Shown here piece after piece: positions 1 to 7,823 of a DNA stretch of 20,801 bases. This stretch comes from Priapulus caudatus (taxonomy: Eukaryota > Priapulida > Priapulimorpha > Priapulimorphida > Priapulidae): NCBI RefSeq assembly GCF_000485595.1, contig NW_014578253.1, positions 44,572-65,372 of the forward strand, written 5' to 3'. Below the pieces are notes generated by a model. That model saw only the letters and a program-made list of their open reading frames with translations, made no database searches and was not told where the DNA came from. Within the stretch, counting starts at the first letter, position 1. Every line of letters starts with the position of its first letter. The position numbers were made by a program, and so were the translations under genes.

Positions 1-549
1 TAAGATCAGTGAATTATATGCTCTGGTACAACTCCACAGTTATATACGCGTAGTCGCGCCCATCTATTGGACGGAAAAAAGTGGTATCGAAGTGGAATTC
101 GAAACATACGAGGAAAATATCTGAGCGATCGGATCGCAGGGAGAGAAATCTTCAATGCAGTATGCTATTTCAGGTGGATGTTTACGAGCCTAATGTTCTA
201 GTGCGCTGTCACTCGTAAAGAACTGGCTTACTTTATGAAGGCAGGAGCTTACTTCTGTTGGAGAAGCCTTATGATCTGTGAGAGGAGCGCTTGCCTTCAG
301 TGGGAGATGCTTAGGTTAAATAGGAGATATGCTTCCTTCGGCGTCTAAGGCTTTGTACAATGTGTGGGAGATGTTTACGCTTCTGTGTGAAGGAGTACTT
401 GTAACCATATGTGTGAAGGAGGATGTTGAATCACGCTTCCGCGGGTGTAAGGGGTTTTCGACATGTGTGGGAGTGATGTCGATACACTCTCACGGACGAT
501 GTAGAGGATTTTACAGGCCACTAGTAAAAATAGTATTCATGGTACGGTT
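1..549. other. No gene recognised
   Basis: No conserved protein is visible. Between about 230 and 480 words such as GGAGATGCTTA, GTGTGGGAGATGTTTACGCTTC (in part) and GTGTGAAGGAG recur loosely, which suggests a decayed minisatellite. Bases 9-27 recur at 2774-2792 with one mismatch, so the window may open within a dispersed repeat. Confidence 0.3.
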
Positions 550-841
550 ATGATTGTCCTAGCTCTAGTACTATAGCCCGCGTACAGTTGACGTAGGGGC
601 CGTAGGGCTATAGAACATTCTATTACGAATGCTCGGGACCAACTTATTCACGGTTACTCGCGGCTATAAAACGTCTGTGGTAGGCAATTAATGCCTCTTA
701 TCCAAAGTGAATATATGTATTAAGTTATATCCGCTACTAAAATTTAACCTCTATTGTTGAAATGGTCTACTTGCGGTATTTCTTATGAATGAACATTATT
801 TACGAACTTCAAACAGCCATTTTTGGTGGCGCTGCAGCAGC

Positions 842-1103
842 GCCAGTCAGCGGGAACTATATACATTTCCACACGTAGAGGGGTGGGCGGGTTGTGTTGG
901 TTGTGGACAAAAACATTGTTGTTGTCAAGTAACAAATTTTAAAAGCAATCAAAAAAGATTGTAATATTAGTTTTGTCATCAAAGATGAACAAATTACTAA
1001 TACTATTATTAATTTGTTGCTTGACAACAACGTTTTTGTCCACAACCAACATAACCCGCCCACTCCTCCACGTGCGGAAATACATAGTTCCCGCTGACTG
1101 GCT
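842..1103. repeat. Inner hairpin of the composite element
   Basis: Left arm 842-937 and right arm 1011-1103 are near-perfect reverse complements over about 90 bp. They share CAGTCAGCGGGAACTAT, GGGCGGGTT, GTTGGTTGTGGACAAAAAC and GTTGTCAAG, around a loop of about 73 bp. Two opposing open frames here are products of the palindrome, not genes. Confidence 0.85.
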
Positions 1104-1710
1104 GGAGTAAGTTGATCCCGAGCATTCGTACGTTAAAAAAATTCCGCGTACATAAAACAAAGAAAAACAGATAAAAATACACATTCCTGATGATGTCATA
1201 CTTTCACGTCCAGTTTCGACGGCACGAGATTGAAGCTTTCCACCAATTAAATTCTATAATTTTTTTTAGCCATTACAGTTTGCAATATATCTTTCATGTC
1301 CTGTCTCTGCTCTGTCAGCCTTGCCTTTTCTGTTCTGCTATCTTAATTCTCTCTCTCTCTCACATAGGTCGAGACTCGGACTTGCCCTCGCAGTAACACG
1401 AATGCAACACCAGCCCTTCCTTCCTTCACGCTGACTTACTCACAGTAGTTCTTACGCCGTGTGTATCCACCGTTCTCACTCCCGCGTCTCGCTCTTTCCG
1501 TCCCTCCCTCTCTCTCTCGCTCTCCGTCATTCTTCGTCTCTCTCGATCGCTCTCCGTCGTTCTTCGTTTCTCCTACTCTTGCTCCTGTTCTCGTCACTCT
1601 CTTTTTCTGTTTCGTTGCTGGCCCGTAGATTGATATAGTGAAGTACTGCTACCTTGCGTTGCGTCCGCAAAGGAACACCCAGGTTTTGGATTGGTCACTG
1701 GCTCCAAAAT

Positions 1711-2065
1711 GTAATGCTGAATTAAAGTTTGATGTAGAAATTATGAAGAAGAAATCCAAACTTGTGTGTCAGATATTAAAGTTTATTCAGTGTTTGCCTA
1801 GACGTTATTCATTTATAAAGAAGTCTCTTCAAGACACAATCGACATGTTGTGTAATGCAACTCGTTTATTCCACCATACTCTCCAGCACCCCGAGTCCCC
1901 ACGCATACTCGTGGCGCCACCTCTTGGTGCATATATCAACATCCATAACATTCAGTAGCCGTTCAACTATATCTAGCCTCTTTAAACTGAATAAACTTTA
2001 ATATCTGCCACACAAGTTTGGATTTCTTCTTCATCATTTCTACATCGAACTTTAATTCAACGTTA
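1711..2065. repeat. Second inner hairpin of the composite element
   Basis: The arm at 1711-1790 pairs with 1987-2065. Shared words include GAATTAAAGTT, GATGTAGAAAT, GAAGAAGAAATCCAAACTTG and AGATATTAAAGTTTATTCAG. The loop is about 196 bp. The pair abuts the right terminal arm. Confidence 0.85.
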
Positions 2066-2140
2066 CATTCGTAATAGAACGTTCTATAGCCCTGCGGCAT
2101 CTGTACGCGGGCTATAGTACTACTAGAGCTATGATTGTCC

Positions 2141-2870
2141 AGTCTTCGGCAATTGACGATTCACATTGCCATTGCCATTGCCATTGGCATTGGCAATCAA
2201 AGATCAAATCAAAATCATTGCGACTCAATTTGAGTCGCCTATAAACTTTTCAAGTACGTCAAGTAACGCATAAAGTTAAATAAACAATGTTCATTACAAA
2301 TAAAGTTGCTAATGGTAATCCTTAAATGTTAACTTACGTATAGTCAAATTTTATTGTAGATCCAACATGCGGGAATAAGCAACGAAAACAAATAATACAC
2401 TAATCCCGCTGATGTTTTCAAAGCGTACTATGTAAACAAGTGAACATTCACGTCAGTAACGGAGTAGATGGCGGTAAAGGCGGTCTGAATTTCAGAAAGT
2501 TTAGACCATGGCATAGAGTTGTATAAATATAATATATAATATATATATTATAACTCTATGGGTCTAACTCTATGGTTTAGACTTATTAGAGCAGAGCAAG
2601 AAATAATCATAGAAATAATATAGATAACCTAATTTCTATGGAAATAATATAGATAACCTTATATAGATTATAATTTATATAACCCTATAGGCTATATATA
2701 GATAATATAGATAGGTTATCTATATAATTTCTATGTTTAGACAGAATATAAATCACCATAAATATCATAAAAGGTGATTTATATGCTCTGGTTTAGAGCA
2801 CTGAGCAGTCTATTTTGTTAGTTTCTATTTATTTTATTTATTACTTATAATTATTATTATATATTATTGT
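2141..2870. repeat. AT-rich spacer with several palindromes
   Basis: No gene. Contains an ATTGCC-type short tandem at 2165-2197; a 19-nt palindrome at 2220-2238 with 9-bp perfect arms GCGACTCAA/TTGAGTCGC; inverted CATAGAGTT...AACTCTATG words (2512-2560, with another copy near 2565-2575) around an alternating AT loop; several TAGATAACCT/AGGTTATCTA pairs; and arms ATAAATCACC (2748-2757) and GGTGATTTAT (2772-2781). Confidence 0.6.
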
Positions 2871-2937
2871 TTTGTCAAATTTCACTTGCACCTTTGCACC
2901 TCAGCATTGCACTTGTTATCACCACGTATCTTTGAAC

Positions 2938-3450
2938 AAAGAAAGAGAGGGAGAGAAGGGAGAGAGAGAGAAAGGGGGGAGGAATGGAGATAGAGAACGG
3001 GAGAGGATAATAAGAGAGAAATGGACAGGGGAGTGAAGGAAAGGGAGAGGAGAGAGGGGGAATTGGAGACGAGAGAGAGAATGGAAGAGGGGAGGGAGAA
3101 ATGGAGAGGGTGAGAGAGAAAGGGAGAGGGGGAGAGAGAGAAATGGAAAGGGGAAAGAGGGAGAAAAGGAAAGGGGAGAGAGAGAGAGGAGAGAATTGGA
3201 GACAAGAAAGATAGCGAGAGAGAAAGGGAGAGGAGATAGAAGATAGAGAAAGGGAGAGGGGAGAGAGATAAAGGAAAAAGGGAGAGAGAGGGAGGAGAGG
3301 AAGAGAGAGAGAGAGAGAGAAAAGGCAAAGAGAGACAGAAAGGGAGATGGAAGAAGGAAGAGAGAGAGATAGGAGAGCGAGAGACAGAAAGAAAGATGGG
3401 AGAGGGAAGAGAGAGAGGGGAGGGGAGAGAGAGAGAACGATGGTAAGTAG
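2938..3450 (+). repeat. Long polypurine (GA-rich) tract
   Basis: About 510 bp in which the plus strand is almost only A and G in irregular GAGAGAGGGA-type units. The minus strand shows long Ser/Leu/Pro open frames purely because CT repeats lack stop codons. Such mirror-like purine runs can form triplex DNA; that is known of the sequence class, not shown here. Confidence 0.9.
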
Positions 3451-3650
3451 CAGATGCATGAAAAGTTAGCTGACAGGCTATAACAAAGATAAGTAATAGC
3501 CTTTATTCTATAGACAGATTTCTGTTCTACAGGGGTGTATCTGCATGTATAATCAAGAGTGGATAAAAAACAAATATTTTTACAAAAAATATAAAAAAAA
3601 GTATCATAAATATATAATTATAAATAATATTATATATACCATAAATATAT

Positions 3651-3685
3651 GTGTGCGTGTGTGCGTGTGCGTGTGCGTGCGTGCG
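3651..3685 (+). repeat. GTGC/GT microsatellite
   Basis: Alternating GTGTGCGTGTGTGCG pattern directly after an AT-rich stretch. The His/Ala/Thr-rich minus-strand frame over it is low-complexity noise. The rest of 3460-3890 is AT-rich and shows nothing recognisable. Confidence 0.85.
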
Positions 3686-3896
3686 ATACATAATTAATAT
3701 AATAAAAATATGATGAGTAAACATAAATATTTGTTTCTATTCACTCTCAATGCAAGTGGTAATATGCAGATAATATCGATCATGGTTGTGTCCAGTCGTG
3801 CTATAGGTGATCACAAAGTTCCGCTACTCACCGTTGTCATTGTTTGATGCAATGTTATAAGAGCAATAGAAATAATGTGAATTTATAGGCAGGTTC

Positions 3897-4230
3897 TTTA
3901 TTGTATTTCTCATGCCAGCATAACTAAAACAATGTAATCAAACTTGACACCGATTTATTTCTTAACAAAAATAGCATTTAATATGATACAGTAGATCTAT
4001 ATATTACATCTATAACACAAATAGAAATTTTAGTTGGTAGCTTACTAAATACATACAAATAAACTATCATGATTCATTGCAATTATATTCATATTTCAAA
4101 AGTGCCAGCATTTGTATTGGGTAGAAAACACTAAAAACTAACAAACAGACCCAAATGCCAAAAACCTCGGACATTCTCGTGTGGCAGTGATGAAAGAGTA
4201 CTTCTCAGTTGTTGAAGAAACGACAAGATC
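3897..4230 (-). other. Probable RPAIN 3' UTR with two candidate poly(A) signals
   Basis: Downstream of the RPAIN stop on the minus strand, AATAAA occurs at 3959-3954 and again at 3902-3897, about 270 and 330 nt after the stop. No other gene is visible here. Which signal is used, if either, cannot be told from sequence. Confidence 0.5.
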
Positions 4231-4260
4231 TCATATCACGACATGCATGAAGTCACACAA
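4231..4260 (-). CDS. RPAIN: RPAIN terminal coding exon 7 (residues 228-236 and stop)
   Basis: After a TTTCGTTTCAG acceptor comes LCDFMHVVI and TGA. Joined to exon 6 it makes CTLCDFMHVVI, the counterpart of vertebrate CLACDTWAVIL at the very C terminus. The coding part is only 30 nt, but phase, acceptor and motif agree. Confidence 0.9.
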   Translation of the reverse strand: MCDFMHVVI

Positions 4261-7200
4261 CTGAAACGAAACATAACATTCACTAACATTCTGTCCATCG
4301 CGAGAGAAAAACGGACACTGATAGCAAACAGCAAGCGGCTATATTGAACATTACAATACAGGCAAACATTGCATTATCTCAGTCGCCACACCCTTACCCT
4401 AACAACACCTATATAGTCTATCAAATTAGTCTGAATTGTTTCTCTTTTCAGTAAAACCTAGTCCCAGTACAAAGATTTTACTCTACAGATGCTCATGAAA
4501 AATTCTAAGCGAGTATAACGTAAGGGCGACAACATACCGTGCAGGTCATCATAAGGAACGAGGTTGTCCCGTTTGCCTCCGTCTGTAGCACGGAAAAGTG
4601 TGGCTGATTGTGGCAGACGCTGCTATGGGACTGCAGACCTTCGTCCAAGTTGCTTCGTACCATCCCCAGTGTGAGTGCATCCTCCTGTTTAGCACGTGCT
4701 AATGGTCACTTAGAGAGTAACAAATGCACAACCAAATACGTAGGGCAAGAGAGTTACATGGGCATACACAGACATGCAAAGGGCAAACACAAAGTACAGG
4801 TTATGTGGGGGAATCATTCGATATATATACATATATAAATGATTTTTCTGTGTATGGGGCAACTGGTCAATGTATATGATACTACAATATAACTAAACAT
4901 TTCACCGTTCTCACATGTTAGCATGATAAGCAACAGTTGGCATTGAACATCGAATTACTCAACAGGACAATATACACGCAAATATAGGTTTTCTTCTTTA
5001 ATTTGCACATGATATTTAACTACTGAGTTCTGTTCATTCTAGTTGGGACCTTTAGCACAAAAAATGTCTTTATGACACCTACCTGTGTATTAATGCGAAG
5101 TCCACAGCGACAGAATATCACAGATCTGTTGATCATGATAGGATACCTGGAAAGCAATTAATGAATCATAACAGAGTAAAAAAGATCTAGTAATATTTAT
5201 TTATTTATGTATGTATATTGTATAGACATATGTGTGGTGTGTGTACCTCATCTATTTCTCTCTATATATTCTCTCTACATAATATCTATTCTCTCCTCTC
5301 TATTATGCTATCTCAACCTCTACCAATTAATTATACTTTACCGCTGGCAAAATGGGCATATTATATCATCTGTGTGCAGGCTTCTAACAGCATCACAGAT
5401 CTGTGCTTCATCCAGTGACAACTGTGTCTCATATTCTCGCACCATAGCTGCCTCTGTTACAGACAAAGATGTCATAAAGTTGACAAAGTTGATATCCAGG
5501 TTATGGCAGTAAAACACGGCCACTCTCTGGTCATTCGGACCATCAGATCATCATTGGACTTCAACTTTAAGTGAAAATAACTGCAATATATTGTGCCTAC
5601 ATATATAGCAAACATTGCGATTTGCATTACGATGGAACATGTTGACCTGGCTACTCTCTTACGAAGGACAGTGCATGGTAATTATAACACATGATACCTT
5701 CCTCCATCAGGCTTGCCTTGATGTCCTCCATAACAGACAAACAGCTTTCTACGTGTTCACATCCATCTCGCAAAAACTGAAACAGATAGAAGGCTTAATT
5801 ACTAGCACATTACTATCCAGATAGCCTGTAGCAGCTGAGCCTACATTGCCCCAACCTCTACATTGCAAGACAGGCTACTATTGCAGTCTGCATGAAAAAC
5901 TTCCACCCTCATTGGCCCAGCGGGCCTGTAGAAATGTATAATTCACTGGCCCACACTACGTTTTACAGGCCCAAATCAATGATCATCATATTAATTATGA
6001 AAAGAGAAACGGAACCGGACCGGAAACCGGAAGTTGTTGCGACCTATAGCGGCGACAAATACGCATGGTGTTGACTAGTTACTTCCCCTACTTAAGATCA
6101 AGAATATGATGCCCTATCGTTAATATCGGTAAATTTTCATATAAAATATCGGGAATTTCGGTCAATTCTCAGACTGATCATCACATAAAAAAGCTGAAAT
6201 ATCATTAATAGACCATGCATTTACTCAATTTTTTCCCACTGGCCCATCGGTCTTGTTCATTTACCAGTTTCATTGGCCCCACAAAAAATTTACTTGCCTC
6301 GGATACCGGGCCAGTGGTTAATTTTGCAGACTGCTGTTGACCTAGACATTTTGTTCATGCTAAATCGTTGTTCAGTGTTACCGGTGGCCTCGTTTATGTA
6401 AAATTTACGTGGCACAACATACCTCTTCATCAAAGGAAGCTAGTTTCTCTTCTCTCATCTTCTTCCACTCTTCCTTTATCAGTAATGCTACTAACTCCTC
6501 CTCCTCTTCTTTTAATTGACAGTTGGATGGGCATTGCCGGAATCGCTCAATCACGCTCTCTCTCCGACTCTTCAGTTGTTCAAAGCACCTCTGCAAAATG
6601 ATAGAAAGGGTATCAGCTATCTGTAACATTATAATATGCTTAATTATTATAATTAATTTATAATTGTTAATAATCGAGCCCAACTTCTGGCAGTTCTGCT
6701 AGTCGACGCGTGTACTGTAAATCTAAACGCAATACATTTATACAGATAAATCTTGACTGTCTGACATCCATGCAATATACTACACACTTCATCACTCGTA
6801 TGCTCATAATGATGTACTTCTACCCCGAGGGCGACTGTAGAAATGTTTGCAATCTCTAGCCTTTCCTTTGACTTTGAGCTCAGGTAGATATTTTACATTC
6901 TATAATTTTATTTATTTACAATCTAGCGCACAAAGGGTCGTTGTCGTATCAGGTACTACATCATGTATGATGATGTACCCGAGGTAGTTTTAGGTTGTTT
7001 ACTCAGTTTAGTATTAAAACTATCAATTATGTTTATATTTTTATACGAGGTATGTTTAGGGTTAGGGTTAGGGTACACTTCTGTAGTACAAGTCTGGTAC
7101 ACTTTGTGTATACATATATGTACCTCGGGTACATATATGTAGTACCTGATACTATCAGTGATAGTGATAGTGATACGACAACGAGTCGAACGACCCGACC

Positions 7201-7422
7201 CCTTCACTGGCTTCAGCATCACTGACAGTCACAATGTCAACATGAGCTTGCAAGCTTCTCGCCGTGTGTTCACGCCATTATAAGGGCTGCGTTAAGTGCG
7301 ATTCAATATACCTTCCTAAAAGCTTCCTTCCAATTAGGAGTTCGGTTCTTGTACAGAGACGAATGATCGCGTTGTTTGTGCGGGTGCGGACGACTGCTTG
7401 GACTATGATGAATGCCTGCCAT
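4231..7422 (-). CDS. RPAIN: RPA-interacting protein, seven coding exons, complete
   Basis: Joining 7422-7312, 6590-6423, 5776-5698, 5453-5342, 5146-5083, 4684-4538 and 4260-4231 on the minus strand gives 711 nt, or 236 residues plus TGA, with GT-AG borders at all six introns. The family (human about 219 aa) binds replication protein A and carries it into the nucleus with importin beta. Seen here: the N-terminal basic motif WKEAFRKRCFEQLKSRR (residues 31-47), an acidic and charged middle (about 66-135, including KEEEEEL and VMEDIK), and a C-terminal zinc-ribbon-like domain. Its candidate ligands are C152xxC155, C169xC171, H198/C202 and C226xxC229, ending CTLCDFMHVVI. Order and spacing match the human protein as I recall it. 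The start at 7422 has A at -3 and G at +4 and gives the family-like MA start. An upstream in-frame ATG at 7491 is less likely. The gene is divergent from STRAP. Confidence 0.93.
4538..4684 (-). CDS. RPAIN: RPAIN coding exon 6 (residues 179-227)
   Basis: Forty-nine codons in phase 0, acceptor TAAACAG and donor GTATGT. It contains LGMVRSNLDEGLQSHSSVCH, NQPHFSV and TSFLMMTCT. These correspond to vertebrate [24 protein letters not shown] and SLLMSC. It carries H198, C202 and C226, the last being the first half of the final CxxC. Confidence 0.92.
5083..5146 (-). CDS. RPAIN: RPAIN coding exon 5 (residues 157-178, CxCG motif)
   Basis: A 64-nt exon between CTTTCCAG and GTAGGT. It reads YPIMINRSVIFCRCGLRINT and then Q. 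This aligns with vertebrate YNLRITSGVVVCQCGLSI, the second ligand pair of the zinc ribbon. It is too short to be seen as an open reading frame and was found by family alignment. Confidence 0.92.
5342..5453 (-). CDS. RPAIN: RPAIN coding exon 4 (residues 120-157, first zinc knuckle)
   Basis: The acceptor is CTGTAACAG and the donor GTAAAG. The translation includes REYETQLSLDEAQICDAV and ends IICPFCQ. It corresponds to vertebrate SEYEKSLQFDE...LICPVC and supplies the first CxxC pair (C152, C155). The arginine codon is split with exon 5. Confidence 0.94.
5698..5776 (-). CDS. RPAIN: RPAIN coding exon 3 (residues 94-119 plus first base of E120)
   Basis: A short exon between a CTGTTTCAG acceptor and a GTATCA donor. 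It reads FLRDGCEHVESCLSVMEDIK followed by ASLMEE, matching the vertebrate segment around VLEEIQQELINQE that leads into the central helix. It joins exon 4 in phase 1. Confidence 0.88.
5883..6334. mobile_element. Possible inverted-repeat element in RPAIN intron 2
   Basis: GCAGTCTGCA at 5883-5892 is the reverse complement of TGCAGACTGC at 6325-6334. Between them words like ACTGGCCCA, GGGCCTGT and GGGCCAGTGG recur in both orientations. No clear target duplication flanks the ends, and the 10-bp arms are short, so this may be chance plus local repetition. Confidence 0.35.
6423..6590 (-). CDS. RPAIN: RPAIN coding exon 2 (residues 38-93)
   Basis: Follows a TTTTGCAG acceptor and reads RCFEQLKSRRESVIERFRQ, continuing the conserved FRxRCxxR motif. 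An acidic stretch (five Glu) and LVALLIKEEWKKMREEKLASFDEE follow, probably helical. The exon is 56 codons long, phase 0 at both ends, with donor GTATGT. Confidence 0.93.
6939..7183. repeat. Foldback repeat with TTAGGG core in RPAIN intron 1
   Basis: Three inverted blocks nest in order: CGTTGTCGTATC (6939-6950) with 7172-7183; TATCAGGTACTACAT (6947-6961) with 7137-7151; GTACCCGAGGTA (6975-6986) with 7121-7132. All are perfect. The right arm has an extra GATAGT-type stretch (about 7152-7171). Three exact TTAGGG units lie at 7056-7073 in the loop. No target duplication was found. Confidence 0.8.
7312..7422 (-). CDS. RPAIN: RPAIN coding exon 1 (residues 1-37)
   Basis: This exon encodes the start methionine, a Ser/His/Arg/Pro-rich lead, and SLYKNRTPNWKEAFRK. 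It corresponds to the SLYK...WKEAFRQ start of vertebrate RPAIN, the RPA-binding N-terminal motif. It ends on a complete AAG codon before the donor GTATAT. Confidence 0.9.
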
Positions 7423-7705
7423 TCTCGTACATGTTCTTGCCGAGTTTGTAGCACTCGTCATTGCACTCGTGACCGCGGTGATTGTGTGCACGAGAAAATT
7501 TAACCACGGTATAATATATAACCGATTAATTTATATTATGTTATTTTCTAATTATTAGTATAATCAGATAATTTGGTTGAATATATTACACAAAAATTTG
7601 AAAAATAAACTTAAAGAAATAGGCTTTGCCTATAAGTATAGCACAGCGGTATGATATTTAAAACAGAATATACGCGGTTGCGTTTTTGCTCAGACACCGT
7701 CCACG
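7423..7705. promoter_or_regulatory. Shared (bidirectional) promoter region between RPAIN and STRAP
   Basis: The two start codons face away from each other across 283 bp. This interval must hold the 5' UTRs of both genes unless there are undetected upstream non-coding exons. The middle (about 7500-7620) is strongly AT-rich with the palindromic-looking GGTATAATATATAACC, and the RPAIN side is GC-richer with repeated CACTCGT words. Both ATGs have A at -3 and G at +4. No canonical core promoter element is claimed. Confidence 0.65.
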
Positions 7706-7823
7706 ATGGCTACCCTGCTGCGACAAACACCATTGACCTGCAGTGGCCATAGTCGGCCCGTGGTACACCTTCATTTCAGCCAGGTCACTCCGAACGGCTC
7801 CTTCCTCATAGCTGCATCGAAAG
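7706..7823 (+). CDS. STRAP: STRAP coding exon 1 (residues 1-39 plus first base of D40)
   Basis: Starts [20 protein letters not shown] and ends SFLIAASK, the first blade of the propeller (vertebrate [20 protein letters not shown]...ISACK). Its ATG has a favourable context (ACG before, G after), and the donor is GTAGCA in phase 1. Confidence 0.95.

Larger units (their letters stand above)
550..2140. mobile_element. Composite non-autonomous DNA transposon with long inverted ends and 10-bp target duplication
   Basis: The sequence ATGATTGTCC stands at 550-559 and again at 2131-2140, directly outside inverted arms. The left arm (561-631) begins AGCTCTAGTA and the right arm (2130-2066, reverse complement) begins AGCTCTAGTAGTACTATAG. 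They share the CTATAGCCCGCGTACAG and CTATAGAAC blocks with a few small gaps. Inside are further inverted pairs (624-646 with 1108-1130; 842-937 with 1011-1103; 1711-1790 with 1987-2065). A 9-11 bp duplication with long arms is typical of Mutator-like elements, but no transposase is present, so the superfamily is inferred. The 106-residue frame at 1638-1958 is unrecognised and part of a hairpin arm. Confidence 0.8.

Noticed and set aside
857-1199. Opposed frames of 68 and 86 residues
   Set aside because: They arise from the two arms of one palindrome.
2875-3459. 194- and 148-residue Ser/Leu/Pro-rich open frames on the minus strand
   Set aside because: They are translations of a GA/CT low-complexity tract that lacks stop codons; no domain or splice support.
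7422-7491. Upstream in-frame ATG for RPAIN at 7491
   Set aside because: It would add 23 residues unlike the family. The ATG at 7422 has better context and the MA start of known RPAIN proteins.
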